From NCBI GenBank assembly GCA_050998615.1, contig JBPCQA010000029.1:1-42431 (forward strand): a DNA stretch of 42,431 bases. The letters run 5' to 3'. Under the pieces are notes generated by a model that searched no databases, had not been told where the DNA came from, and saw only the letters and a program-made list of their open reading frames with translations. The first letter of the stretch is position 1, and the number at the start of each line of letters is the position of its first letter. Below are positions 32,645 to 42,431 of the stretch, piece by piece. Source of the stretch: JBPCQA01 sp050998615 (GTDB taxonomy: Bacteria > Actinomycetota > Actinomycetes > Propionibacteriales > Nocardioidaceae). A program made the position numbers and the translations under genes.

Positions 32645-32705
32645 CGCGATTGTGGGAGATCGATAACTCTCAGGGGGCGGAAACCGCAGATCTCCCGCAA
32701 TCGCG
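32645..32705. repeat. Hairpin repeat between helicase and APH(6)-like kinase, copy 2
   Basis: Arms 32645-32661 and 32689-32705 (CGCGATTGTGGGAGATC and partner) form a 17-bp stem with one G-T position and a 27-base loop. It belongs to the same family as the element at 28818-28883. It lies between the kinase stop and the helicase leader and may serve as a terminator. Confidence 0.7.
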
Positions 32706-32753
32706 AGGAGGGTGGGAGCACCTGTACGCCACAGTTGGGTGGCACGGCCCGGC

Positions 32754-33686
32754 TCAGTCCTGGACCGCCTTGGCGATCGTGATGCACTGGGTGATCCAGT
32801 CCCGCTCGTCTTCATGGAGCGACCGGTTCGCCCGCTCGGCGTCTGCTATGGACCAGTGCGCGTTGAGCACCATTCGCACGATCACCCAGTCGCGAGCGCG
32901 CTGCTCGCCGAGCCCGGCGGTATCGACGAGAGTATGGAGCCGACGGCGCACCGCCGCGCGAACATTGCCGCTAGCGATCAACTCATCCCACCGGTTCCAC
33001 AGCATTGGCGCCGGCTCGTAATGAGGGTCCCCCGACATCGGCTTGGGGTCGATGACCAGCCAAGGCTCTCGATCACCGGCGAGGACGTTCTCGTAGTGCA
33101 GGTCGCCGTGGATCAATACGCCGGTGCTGGCCGGGTCGGCCACGAACTGTCGTCCCAACGACGTGGCCTGGTCGACGAGCCGCCGTGGGATCGGTGCGCT
33201 CCTTGGCAGACTGGTGAGCGCGTCGACCCACCGGTCGACGTACGACGTCACCGTCTGCAGCTGGGGCAGCGCGGGCACATGAAGTCGGCGGTACAGGCGG
33301 GCGACGAGGTTGCAGGCCTGTGTGTCCGGCATCTGGTTGAGGTCTTGTTGGTGCAGCCGCTCCAGAAGCAGCGCCCGGCGATAGGGGTCGGCACGGAACA
33401 ACAAGACGGTGCCGCGGCCTGCCCAGTGCCGAAGTGCCACCGCCTCATGAAGCGATTCGTCGTCACCGTCGAACGTCACCTTCAGCACGGCGTCGCCACC
33501 GTAGGACGTTTGCACCGGCGCCACGAGTGAGGCGAACCCATGCCACGGTGGCCCGACATAGGCCAACTCCCAGTCGATCAGCAGCGAGCTGACGAGAGCG
33601 GGCAGTCGGCCAAGCCAGTCGGCCCAGGCTGGCCCGAGCTCTGCTTGGCCAAGCAGTGCTGCCGGAACGCCGTACGGCAGTTTCAT
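32754..33686 (-). CDS. APH(6)/streptomycin 6-kinase-like phosphotransferase
   Basis: 310 aa. Aminoglycoside/hydroxyurea resistance kinase family (APH_6_hur): WHGFASLVAPV at the start, Lys69 in the N-lobe (AVLKVTFDGDDESLHEAVAL), catalytic loop HGDLHYENVL (193-202), metal-binding Asp213 in VIDPKPMSGDPHYEPAPMLW. All catalytic residues are present, so it should phosphorylate a small hydroxyl compound. Whether the natural substrate is streptomycin is unknown; many chromosomal members have no known drug substrate. It is between lepA and the helicase gene on the same strand, and repeats flank it on both sides. Confidence 0.82.
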   Translation of the reverse strand: MKLPYGVPAALLGQAELGPAWADWLGRLPALVSSLLIDWELAYVGPPWHGFASLVAPVQTSYGGDAVLKVTFDGDDESLHEAVALRHWAGRGTVLLFRADPYRRALLLERLHQQDLNQMPDTQACNLVARLYRRLHVPALPQLQTVTSYVDRWVDALTSLPRSAPIPRRLVDQATSLGRQFVADPASTGVLIHGDLHYENVLAGDREPWLVIDPKPMSGDPHYEPAPMLWNRWDELIASGNVRAAVRRRLHTLVDTAGLGEQRARDWVIVRMVLNAHWSIADAERANRSLHEDERDWITQCITIAKAVQD

Positions 33687-33735
33687 CCGTCAACTCCCGA
33701 TTCGTGTGTTGACAAGCCTTCGACCAACCCTCCAA

Positions 33736-33826
33736 ACGGTGGTTGAGCCGCAGTTACGGTGGTTGAGCCGGACGCTTGCGGCCGTCTCGAAACACAAAAC
33801 CCCAGCCGCGCGTCTTCAACCACCGT
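33736..33826. repeat. Palindromic repeat, GGTTGA/TCAACC family, copy 2
   Basis: ACGGTGGTTGAGCCG occurs at 33736-33750 and 33756-33770 as direct copies. It is followed by a CGGCCGTCTCGAAAC block and the complementary arm TTCAACCACCGT (33815-33826). It fills the gap between lepA and the APH(6)-like gene. Confidence 0.75.
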
Positions 33827-33843
33827 GGCGTCGGCGCAGCCTG

Positions 33844-35715
<1,872 letters not shown>

Positions 35716-35856
35716 TGACGACTTTCGGTTCGCGGAGCGTACGGCGACATGCTGCCGCCGCGACCCCGTGGCGGACTGTGGTGGGCCGTCTCATCCTCCC
35801 ACGCGGCAGCTTTCCTTCCCAACCCTGCGGATCGATCTGAGGTGGCCGGCAAGTTC

Positions 35857-35894
35857 CGACGTTCAGCTCGCCCCAGCCAGCTGAACGCCTGATC
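35857..35894 (-). repeat. 38-bp upstream element, copy C (before lepA)
   Basis: On the minus strand it begins GATCAGGCGTTCAGCTGG and ends CGAGCTGAACGTCG. In this copy GTTCAGCT and AGCTGAAC form a perfect 8-bp stem with a 10-base loop. Same orientation as lepA. Confidence 0.8.
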
Positions 35895-35978
35895 CTGCCT
35901 GCCGGCGCCGGGCAGTAGTAGCCGCACCAGAGTAAATCCGGTGGCTGTCGGGCTCCCTCACCCGGCAGGATTGCGCCC

Positions 35979-37082
35979 ATGACCTCGAGCCGCCAACGCG
36001 ACGCCGGCCACGCCGGAGGCGCCGTACGGACCGATCTGGCGTGGCAGCGCGACGCGGTGACCACCCGCTCCGGCGTGGTCGTGCCGGTGCGAGCCACCGC
36101 CCGGCGCCCGCATTGGGAGCAACTGCCCGCACCGGTTCGCGAGGTGGTCGAGTCAGCGGCGGGAGCGGGCGTCGACGCGGCGCACTCGACCGGCACCGGG
36201 TTCACCCCCGGCTTCGCGTCGCGGCTCGACCTGGCAACCGGCTCGCGGATCTTCGTCAAGGCCGCCTCGTCGGCCGACGACACCCTGCACGGTTGGCCGT
36301 TGAGCGACGCCTACCGCGAGGAGGCGCGAAAGCTACGCGCGCTGCCCCCCGGAATCGGGTCGCCGGTGCTGCTTTGGAGCCTCGACGAGCAGATCGACGG
36401 CGTGCAGTGGGTGATCCTCGGTTTCGAGAACGTCGACGGGGCCCCGCCGCGAAGACCGTGGCGGCTCGCCCAGCTGCATCTCGTGCTGGCCAAGCTGGCC
36501 GCGATCGCTCCCGCTCTCGCCAACCCGCCGGCAGAGCTCGCTCTCGCCCCAGCCGAAGACGACCTGCTGGCCGGCTACCCCGGGCGGCTGGCACGCATCC
36601 GTGAATCGGAGGGCGACGGCGACTGGTTGCACACGGTTGACCGACTCTGCGCCGAAGCTGCGCCGCTGCTGCGAGGCGCCAGTGTCGTTCACCTAGATCT
36701 CCGGGACGACAACATTCTCATCGACACAAGCGGTGAGGTCTGGTTCTGCGACTGGAACTTGCCGGCCATCGGCGCACCGTGGATCGACCTCCTCTGCGTG
36801 CTGCTGTCGGCCAAGGGGGACGGGCTCGACGCGGATCGGCTGATTGCCGACCATCCGCTCACCCGAGACGTCGACGGACGCTCGATCGATTGCCTGCTCG
36901 CCGCCCTTTGGTCGTTCTGGGGTGTCGCGCGGACCCAGCCGGTTCCGGCCCACTCACCGCACCTGCGTGATCACCAGACCTGGTACGCCGACGTCACCCG
37001 CGGCTGGCTCGAAGAGCGACTCGCCGCCCGATGCTTCGCCGCCGACGAGCTGGGTCTCGATGGTCGACCCTATGCCGGCTGA
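35979..37082 (+). CDS. Aminoglycoside phosphotransferase-fold kinase
   Basis: 367 aa. APH/choline-kinase fold: nucleotide-binding N-lobe with Lys in SRIFVKAAS, catalytic loop VVHLDLRDDNILI and metal-binding FCDWNLPAIGAPWIDLLCVL. The C-terminal helical region is normal. It differs in sequence from the APH(6)-like gene on the other side of lepA, so the two are not a recent duplication. The ATG at 35979 is the first in frame and defines an Arg/Ala-rich N-terminal extension of about 40 residues. Substrate unknown. Confidence 0.8.
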   Translation: MTSSRQRDAGHAGGAVRTDLAWQRDAVTTRSGVVVPVRATARRPHWEQLPAPVREVVESAAGAGVDAAHSTGTGFTPGFASRLDLATGSRIFVKAASSADDTLHGWPLSDAYREEARKLRALPPGIGSPVLLWSLDEQIDGVQWVILGFENVDGAPPRRPWRLAQLHLVLAKLAAIAPALANPPAELALAPAEDDLLAGYPGRLARIRESEGDGDWLHTVDRLCAEAAPLLRGASVVHLDLRDDNILIDTSGEVWFCDWNLPAIGAPWIDLLCVLLSAKGDGLDADRLIADHPLTRDVDGRSIDCLLAALWSFWGVARTQPVPAHSPHLRDHQTWYADVTRGWLEERLAARCFAADELGLDGRPYAG

Positions 37083-37184
37083 CCCCTCGACGACCGGTCG
37101 CGCCCAGACCCCGAGGTGCTGAAACGGCTGCCTTCCGTATCGAGCCGACCTGCTCTCGACGTACGACGATGATCACCGGCTTCC

Positions 37185-37700
37185 TCATGGGGTGGGGCTG
37201 TTATTGCGCTCGGGCTCGACGAACAAGTCGTAGCTCATGGCGTTCGTGGTTGCCTCGAATCGGTCCGCATGAACGAACCCGAGCGATTCGACGACGCGTC
37301 GAGCCCGCAGGTTGAAGGAGGCGACGGTGACCCTGAACGCGGCAGGTGCATACGTCCGGCGACCGAAATCAAGCCCGGTGGAGATCGCCTCGCGGCCAAG
37401 CCCGTGCCCGGTGAGGTCGGGACGCAGACCACCGCCGGTGTCGAGGGCGGAATCGTCGTACCGTCCTCCGGGCACCTGACCGTCGGCTCCAAACGAGCGG
37501 AAGCCGATCAAGCGAGCATGACTTCCTAGCTGCGCGGTCTCTTCGAGGCCGCGAGACACCAGTGCGAAATACCCGTTCGCCGGATCCGTCAAGAAGTCGG
37601 GGGCCACGCCGACCATGTCATAACAGTCGTACGGCGCCGGGTAGCGCCAACTCGCGATGTCGACAGCGAAGGCGGGTGTCATCGCGACGATTTCCATCAC
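37185..37700 (-). CDS. GNAT family N-acetyltransferase
   Basis: 171 aa. Acetyl-CoA-dependent transferase of unknown acceptor. Beta-strand IASWRYPAPYDCYDMVGV at the start, GGGLRPDLTGHGLGREAI as motif A (acetyl-CoA pyrophosphate loop R/Q-x-x-G-x-G/A region), then FRVTVASFNLRARRVVESLG and FVHADRF, all normal for GNAT proteins. It may start at either of two adjacent ATGs. It converges with the APH-fold kinase. Confidence 0.82.
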   Translation of the reverse strand: MMEIVAMTPAFAVDIASWRYPAPYDCYDMVGVAPDFLTDPANGYFALVSRGLEETAQLGSHARLIGFRSFGADGQVPGGRYDDSALDTGGGLRPDLTGHGLGREAISTGLDFGRRTYAPAAFRVTVASFNLRARRVVESLGFVHADRFEATTNAMSYDLFVEPERNNSPTP

Positions 37701-37761
37701 TCCTCCTCTCCCTCGAGTCTGCAGCCAGCCTTGGGTTCTCGTTGGCTGCGGTGACGACGTA

Positions 37762-38292
37762 TCAGCCAGCGGAGTGGAGAGTTTTCAAGAACTCGGCGAA
37801 GGGGAAGGCATGCAACCCGTCCATTCTGGCAACGGCGAGAGCCTCGGTGCCAGGCACCTCGTCCAGAGATCCGGTGTAGGGCTTCGTAGCGAGCCTGGGA
37901 TCCACCCAGCATCCCGCCGTGCTGAAGATAACGCTGCCTCCGACCAGCGGCGCCGTCCGAAGGGATGTGCCAACCTGATCCGGCGATAGCCGAGGAGGGC
38001 TCACGATGACAAGTGCCCGGCCGCCTGGTGCCCAGAGCGAACCGCTAACACCGTCTGGTGCCCACAAGGAGCCGTCACGTGGGTTCTTGTCACCCATGAC
38101 CCACCCTCGGTAGGTCGCGGGCAGCACGCGTCCTGCGAGGGTGCGCACGTGCGTAAGGGCAAGTTCGTCGTAGGTGGCGCCCTCAGCCAGCTTCGTCAGT
38201 CCGTCAAGTCGCACGACGGCCGTAACGACCGATCGGCCTGTCCGAATCGCTTCGCGAAGCTGTGATCGAAGTGGCACATCAGCGCAACCCAC
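37762..38292 (-). CDS. Hypothetical protein, possibly an N-terminally truncated exported protein
   Basis: 176 aa from the GTG at 38292 (VGCADVPLRSQLREAIRTGR). No recognised family. The body is beta-rich, and the central part repeats SLWAP twice (DGSLWAPDGVSGSLWAPGG). The frame upstream of the GTG is open to a stop at 38503-38505 and encodes a Ser/Thr/Pro/Gly-rich stretch like the linker of lipoproteins, but it has no start codon and no hydrophobic signal segment. The original gene may therefore have been longer and have lost its signal peptide. A 13-nt gap-free neighbour is absent; the gene stands alone upstream of the GNAT. Confidence 0.5.
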   Translation of the reverse strand: MGCADVPLRSQLREAIRTGRSVVTAVVRLDGLTKLAEGATYDELALTHVRTLAGRVLPATYRGWVMGDKNPRDGSLWAPDGVSGSLWAPGGRALVIVSPPRLSPDQVGTSLRTAPLVGGSVIFSTAGCWVDPRLATKPYTGSLDEVPGTEALAVARMDGLHAFPFAEFLKTLHSAG

Positions 38293-38637
38293 GCCGTTGA
38301 GAACGGTCGGCGTGTAGGGCCCTTCGGTCGGTGCGTACGAAGCCGTTGGGCCGCTTGATCCGCCGGACGCTTCGGACGTCGTGGGAGCGATCGACCGCCC
38401 AGGGCGGATCGGTGACGTCGAACTGATCGGCGTCCCGGTCGCCGGACCTGCGGGCGTCTCAGGCGAGGTGCCTCGGAGCGTGCCACATCCTGTTACCGAC
38501 CGTTATCCGTTCGCTGCTTGCACTCGCCCCTGCTTCTTCCGCGGGCTTGTTCTTGCTGCCTTTGCCAGTCCGCTGAGCCTGGGCACCCGATTCGGCAGCT
38601 CGGGCGCGCATCATGCTGGCGGCTGAGGCTGCGGGGG
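38293..38637. other. Non-coding gap with a linker-like open frame
   Basis: 345 bp between the hypothetical protein and the glutamate-cysteine ligase gene. It contains the start-less Ser/Thr/Pro-rich frame to 38502. A 51-codon basic frame from about 38613 on the minus strand was seen but has no supporting features. Confidence 0.4.
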
Positions 38638-39843
38638 TCAGCGGTGCCAGGAGGCCTCGGTGCGCTCGCGCAGGTCGGAAACGACCGCCTCCAAACTTCC
38701 GGTGGCCTCGGCGACGGCGCGTTGCCGAGCGGCCCCGGCGCCCCTGGCCAACAAACGCTCAACAGCATCCTCAACCGCCTCGACGTCACCGGATTCACGC
38801 AGCGCCTCCCGGGTGTGCCCGATCAATCCTTCGACGACGGCCCGCGCCGGCGCCAGACTCCGGCGTACCGGATCGACGAGCCGGCCGGACATGCCCACGC
38901 GAGCCGCTCTCCAGTGCGCCGCCCGCAGCAGATCACTGCGCCAGTCAGGAGCTGGCTCGCCCGACCGCCATGACCGAGTGGCCGTCTCGACCAGCGCCCG
39001 GCACAAGGCGGCGACCAACACGACATCCTCGACCTCGGTGCACACGTCCGCAACCCGGATCTCGACGGTGGGGTAGGACGCCGCCAGCCGGGCGTCCAGA
39101 TAGAGCATCCCAGGGTCAAGGGCTGCTCCGGAATCGATCAGCGCCTGGGTGGCCGCGCGATAGCCCGCGAAGTCACCGAACGACTCGGCTGGTCCGGCGC
39201 TCGGCCAACGCCCCCAGACCTGGGCCCGCCAGCTCGCGTAACCGGTGTCCACACCACGCCAAAACGGTGAGTTCGCGCTGATCGCGAGGATGACCGGCAG
39301 CCAGGGCCGGATCCGGTCCAGTACGCCGACCGCCTCGTCGTCGCCTCCCACGTCCACGTGAATGTGCATTCCGCCGACGATCGCGTGGCGGCCGATCTCG
39401 CCGTACTCGTCGACAATGCGCTGATAACGCGTCTTCGGGGTCACCCGGACATCGACGTCACCCAACACCGGGGTCGCGGTGGCCACCATGGCGGCGCCGG
39501 CTGCGCGAGCTGCTGTGCCCGCCGATCGACGGGTCCGGCGCACCTCGTCGCCGACATCAGCGAGGCTATCCGATGGGTTGGTCGCGGTCTCGATCTGATG
39601 CAAGAAGAGCTCCTGGGCCACTTCCGCTACGTCGGCGTCATCGTGGTTGTTCTCGCTTTGCTGGCTCTCTTCGCTCTCCGCGCTCTGCTTGCCCTGCTGT
39701 GCGTCGCCTGCGGACGCCTCGGTCAGTGCGGCGGACCGGTCTTGATGCGCCCGCAACGCACGATGGGAGACCGACATCAGTGCGCCGGTTTCGGCGTCGA
39801 CCAGCATCAGCTCTTCCTCGACGCCTACCTTGCGTATCACCAC
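38638..39843 (-). CDS. YbdK-type carboxylate-amine ligase (glutamate-cysteine ligase family 2)
   Basis: 401 aa. Motifs: RKVGVEEELMLVD (residues 4-16), LFLHQIETATNP, the metal-binding GMHIHVDVGGDDEAV, and VEIRVADVCTEVEDVVLVAA. These place it in GCS2/YbdK, weak glutamate-cysteine ligases that form ATP-dependent amide bonds. Residues about 34-71 are an insert rich in Glu, Gln, Ser and Asp not expected at this point in the fold. The start is the GTG at 39843 (CTGGGGAC upstream); the open frame to 39921 crosses a repeat. It could belong to a thiol pathway, but no partner gene is nearby. Confidence 0.85.
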   Translation of the reverse strand: MVIRKVGVEEELMLVDAETGALMSVSHRALRAHQDRSAALTEASAGDAQQGKQSAESEESQQSENNHDDADVAEVAQELFLHQIETATNPSDSLADVGDEVRRTRRSAGTAARAAGAAMVATATPVLGDVDVRVTPKTRYQRIVDEYGEIGRHAIVGGMHIHVDVGGDDEAVGVLDRIRPWLPVILAISANSPFWRGVDTGYASWRAQVWGRWPSAGPAESFGDFAGYRAATQALIDSGAALDPGMLYLDARLAASYPTVEIRVADVCTEVEDVVLVAALCRALVETATRSWRSGEPAPDWRSDLLRAAHWRAARVGMSGRLVDPVRRSLAPARAVVEGLIGHTREALRESGDVEAVEDAVERLLARGAGAARQRAVAEATGSLEAVVSDLRERTEASWHR

Positions 39844-39883
39844 GTCCCCAGTCTGCTCCGGCTGGTCGGGGCCACCCCCGCAA

Positions 39884-39926
39884 GGTGTGTTTCGAGAAGG
39901 CCGCGGAAGCGGCCTTCTCAACCACC
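39884..39926. repeat. Palindromic repeat, GGTTGA/TCAACC family, copy 3
   Basis: GGTGTGTTTCGAGAAGG, then a GGCCGC-GGAA-GCGGCC-like hairpin and CTTCTCAACCACC. It lies between the divergent YbdK-type and DUF72 genes. See 24021-24114 and 33736-33826. Confidence 0.75.
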
Positions 39927-39977
39927 CTGCATGCGAACCCGATGGCCGCTCGTCGAAGGCGGCGCTACCGTCACACC

Positions 39978-40838
39978 ATGGCGAGCATCCGCATCGGCAT
40001 CTCCGGCTGGCGGTACGCCGGCTGGCGCGGCGACTTCTATCCCACCGGCCTGGTCCAGCGCCGTGAGCTCGACTATGCCGCCGAGCGACTCAACTCCATC
40101 GAGATCAACGGCTCCTTCTACTCGCTGCAGCGGCCGTCCAGCTACGCCAACTGGCGGGCCCAGACGCCCCACGACTTCGTGTTCGCGGTCAAGGGCGGCC
40201 GCTTCATCACGCACCTGAAGAAGCTGGCCGGCGTCGAGACCGCGTTGGCCAACTTCTTCGCATCGGGCGTGCTTGCGCTCGGCCCCAAGCTCGGCCCGAT
40301 CCTGTGGCAGCTGCCGGCCGTCGTCACGTTCGACGAATCCCGGTTGACCGACTTCTTCGAGCTGCTTCCGCGCACGACAGCCCAGGTTGCCGAGTTGGCG
40401 AGTCGCCACGACGAGAAAGTCCCCGCCGATCGAGCCTTGGTCGCGGCCGAGCTCGACCAGCCCGTCCGCCATGCATTGGAGGTGCGGCATGCCAGCTTCG
40501 CCACCGATGCGGCCATCGACGTCGTACGCCGACACAACGTGGGGCTCGTGCTTGCCGACACGGCCAACCGGTGGCCGTGGATCAACGCGATCACGTCCGA
40601 TTGGGTCTACGTCCGACTGCACGGCGACCAAGAGCTCTACACCAGCGGCTACAGCGACGTAGCACTCGACCAGTGGGCGGACAAGGTGCTCGGCTGGGCA
40701 CAACAGGGCCTCGATGTGTACGTCTACTTCGACAACGACGTCAAGGTGCGGGCGCCGTACGACGCGATGTCACTGGCTCAACGCGTGACCCAACGAGGAG
40801 CCCACCGCTCAGCCGAACCGCGAGGCGCGGTCAAATGA
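39978..40838 (+). CDS. DUF72 (YecE-like) TIM-barrel protein
   Basis: 286 aa. Family signature RIGISGWRYAGWRGDFYP at the start, NSIEINGSFYSLQRPSSYANW next, and LGPILWQLPAVV and WVYVRLHGDQELYTSGYSD further on. The fold is a TIM-like barrel; biochemical function is unknown in most species. The ATG at 39978 is chosen; the longer frame from 39573 is a shadow of the opposite gene. Its stop overlaps the stop of the convergent amidase gene by 8 bases, which probably means mutual antisense reading of the 3' ends. Confidence 0.9.
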   Translation: MASIRIGISGWRYAGWRGDFYPTGLVQRRELDYAAERLNSIEINGSFYSLQRPSSYANWRAQTPHDFVFAVKGGRFITHLKKLAGVETALANFFASGVLALGPKLGPILWQLPAVVTFDESRLTDFFELLPRTTAQVAELASRHDEKVPADRALVAAELDQPVRHALEVRHASFATDAAIDVVRRHNVGLVLADTANRWPWINAITSDWVYVRLHGDQELYTSGYSDVALDQWADKVLGWAQQGLDVYVYFDNDVKVRAPYDAMSLAQRVTQRGAHRSAEPRGAVK

Positions 40839-42240
40839 AGGACGGGTACGTCGGCTCTGGCAGCTCGCCGCCGACCCGGTTTCGCTCCAGCTCGTAACCG
40901 CACGCGATCTCGATCAGCGTCGCCTCGCTGCCCGCCGTACCCCAAAAGCTGACCGCAACCGGAAGGCCGTGCACCAACCCGGACGGCACGGTGACGAGCG
41001 GGTAACCGGCCATCGCCGCTGGCTGGGTCGTGGTGCCCCAATTGTGCTCTTCGTTGACCAGATCGATGGGGCCGGCCGGCCCATAGGGCGGCGAGATCAA
41101 CGCGTCGAGCGAATGCTCGCGCAGCACCTTGTCGATCCCGTCGTCGCGGCCGTGGGCCAAGCACGCCGCACGCGCCTTGGCATAGTCGACCGATCCGACC
41201 GCCGGCAGCTCAAGCGCCATCTCGAAGAACGACTGGCCGAAGTAGGCCATCTCCTCCTCGGCATGCTCACGGTTGAACGCGACCAGGTCGGCGAGCGTCT
41301 TCGGACCGTCACCGGGCCGACTCGCAAGATAGCCGCGCATGCCGGACACGAGCTCGGCCAGCATGACCGCCAGCTCGTCGTCGAAGCCGTAGTCGACCAT
41401 CGCGTCGATGTCGGTGTTGTCGACGATGAGGGCACCCGCCGCGGACAGCAACCCGATTGACTCCTCGGCGGCCGCATCCGCCTGTGGGCTGCCACCCCAG
41501 AAGTGTTTGCGCGGCACGCCGATCCGCTTGCCCGCAAGCCTCCCCTCTATGGCGTGTGAGGCGTAGTCCGTGCCGTCGTCGGTGAGCACCGACAACAGTG
41601 CGGCGGCGTCCTTGACGGTCAGTGCCAGCGGGCCTGGAGTGTCTTGCGAGGAGGAGATCGGCACGACACCTTCGGTCGAGATGAGACCGACCGTCGGCTT
41701 GATGCCGACACAGCCGTTGTAGGCGGCCGGACAGGTAATCGAGCCGTCGGTTTCAGTGCCGACGGCGAACCGCGCAAGGCGGGCCGCCACCGCTGCTCCG
41801 CTGCCCGAGCTCGACCCACCCGCGGACCGGTTGAGGGCATAGGGGTTGCGGGTCAACCCGCCGTAGCCACTCCATCCCGACGTCGATCGCTCGTCTCGGA
41901 TGTTGGCCCACTCGCTGAGGTTCGTCTTCCCGAGCACGACAAGACCCGCCCGCCGCAATCGGCGTACCAGTGGGGCGTCGCCGGCCGGCGGCGCATTGCT
42001 CAGCGCAAGCGAGCCGGCGGTCGTCAACAAGTCGGCCGTGTCGATGTTGTCCTTGACCAAGACGGCCTGGCCATGCAAGGCGCCCCGAGCCCCCTGGTCG
42101 GCCTTCTGCCCATCCAGTCTGGCGGCCTGTTCAGCGGCTCGAGGGTTGACCGTGCACACCGCATTGGTCATCTGGTCGACATCCTCGATCCGATCGAGCA
42201 ACGTCTCAACTGTGTCGCGCGCAGATGTCACGCCAGTCAT
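40831..42240 (-). CDS. Amidase (amidase signature family)
   Basis: 469 aa. Hydrolyses amide bonds through the Ser-cisSer-Lys triad: Lys63 in VLVKDNIDTADLL, cis-Ser in AGGSSSGSGAAVAA (about 143-145), nucleophile Ser167 in GTETDGSITCPAAYNGCVGI. The sequence is complete, including the C-terminal AGYPLVTVPSGLVHGLPVAV. It resembles the GatA-like free amidases rather than GatA of the amidotransferase, because no gatB/gatC lies next to it. Substrate unknown. ATG at 42240; no strong Shine-Dalgarno. Confidence 0.88.
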   Translation of the reverse strand: MTGVTSARDTVETLLDRIEDVDQMTNAVCTVNPRAAEQAARLDGQKADQGARGALHGQAVLVKDNIDTADLLTTAGSLALSNAPPAGDAPLVRRLRRAGLVVLGKTNLSEWANIRDERSTSGWSGYGGLTRNPYALNRSAGGSSSGSGAAVAARLARFAVGTETDGSITCPAAYNGCVGIKPTVGLISTEGVVPISSSQDTPGPLALTVKDAAALLSVLTDDGTDYASHAIEGRLAGKRIGVPRKHFWGGSPQADAAAEESIGLLSAAGALIVDNTDIDAMVDYGFDDELAVMLAELVSGMRGYLASRPGDGPKTLADLVAFNREHAEEEMAYFGQSFFEMALELPAVGSVDYAKARAACLAHGRDDGIDKVLREHSLDALISPPYGPAGPIDLVNEEHNWGTTTQPAAMAGYPLVTVPSGLVHGLPVAVSFWGTAGSEATLIEIACGYELERNRVGGELPEPTYPSFI

Positions 42241-42321
42241 CTTTGCACCCGCTGTGGTCGGTCTGCGATTCGTCTGGTACGTCGACTCGGTGTGCCCGAT
42301 CTGGGATCCTGGCGACTCATG

Positions 42322-42431
42322 TCAAGTTGCCCGCTTGGGGTGATTCGTTGACTCATTCAATTTTGCCCGCGAGAGGTAGGTGGCGTTTTGTTTGCCTCGG
42401 CGGGTGATGTTCTGGCGGGCGATTAGGCTGA
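42322..42431 (-). mobile_element. Possible insertion-sequence edge with partial ORF
   Basis: Two imperfect direct copies of GACTCAT-TCAA-TTGCCCGC lie at about 42315-42333 and 42350-42370, the sort of repeated terminal block found at the ends of some IS elements such as the IS21 group. A minus-strand frame ending at 42322 gives SLIARQNITRRGKQNATYLS before the window edge. I cannot name the family. Bases 42241-42314 hold only the amidase upstream region. Confidence 0.3.

Noticed and set aside
38460..38613. 51-codon basic small ORF on the minus strand
   Set aside because: Adjacent ATGs but no family, no Shine-Dalgarno and no conserved neighbour; cannot be supported.

Overview
The window is high-GC DNA with dense, short-spaced genes. 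The conserved block hrcA-dnaJ-HIT-phoH-ybeY-CBS/CorC-era, together with recO-uppS, DUF3097, hemW, a FadD15-type acyl-CoA ligase and lepA, is typical of an actinomycete chromosome. GlyS is the single-chain bacterial-archaeal type. GTG starts and 4-base stop/start overlaps (GTGA, ATGA) are common. I cannot resolve the genus. No rRNA, tRNA or CRISPR array was seen.

Layout. 1-200 holds the tail of a broken ABC-transporter ATPase running into dusB. 194-3313 (minus strand) carries dusB, glyS and a small monooxygenase-like protein. 3364-6240 is a large membrane-anchored beta-propeller protein. 6409-8879 has a small membrane protein facing a two-gene bacterial PH-domain operon. 9018-12134 is a complete zinc-uptake operon (znuA-znuC-znuB-zur) behind two Zur-box-like sites. 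12216-14887 (minus) has uppS, recO and a GAF-ANTAR regulator, separated by a strongly structured intergenic stretch. 15215-16132 is a septum-formation-type lipoprotein. 16141-22872 (minus) is the housekeeping block, led by a CIRCE operator in front of hrcA; no rsmE sits between dnaJ and HIT. 22965-24977 has a metallo-beta-lactamase-fold hydrolase and DUF3097.

25000-27446 is a decaying accessory island: a frameshifted, internally deleted mug-like glycosylase, a DUF433/DUF5615 toxin-antitoxin pair, a HAAS-domain membrane gene with two frameshifts, and an orphan ORF fragment of lower GC. 27447-35715 (minus) returns to core genes: hemW, acyl-CoA ligase, DEAD-box helicase, an APH(6)-like kinase and lepA. 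35979-42240 is mixed: a second APH-fold kinase, a GNAT, a hypothetical protein, a YbdK-type glutamate-cysteine ligase, a DUF72 protein and an amidase. The last 110 bases look like the edge of a mobile element.

The most unusual signal is in non-coding DNA. A 38-bp element occurs three times, each time upstream of a gene (glyS, znuA, lepA) and in the same orientation as it. Two other palindromic repeat families sit at gene ends, and one copy supplies a stop codon. Several hairpins place a start codon or Shine-Dalgarno sequence in a folded context. Two abutting six-base-loop hairpins lie just downstream of the ANTAR gene. I did not find a clearly new multi-gene system; these repeat and RNA-structure signals are the best leads.
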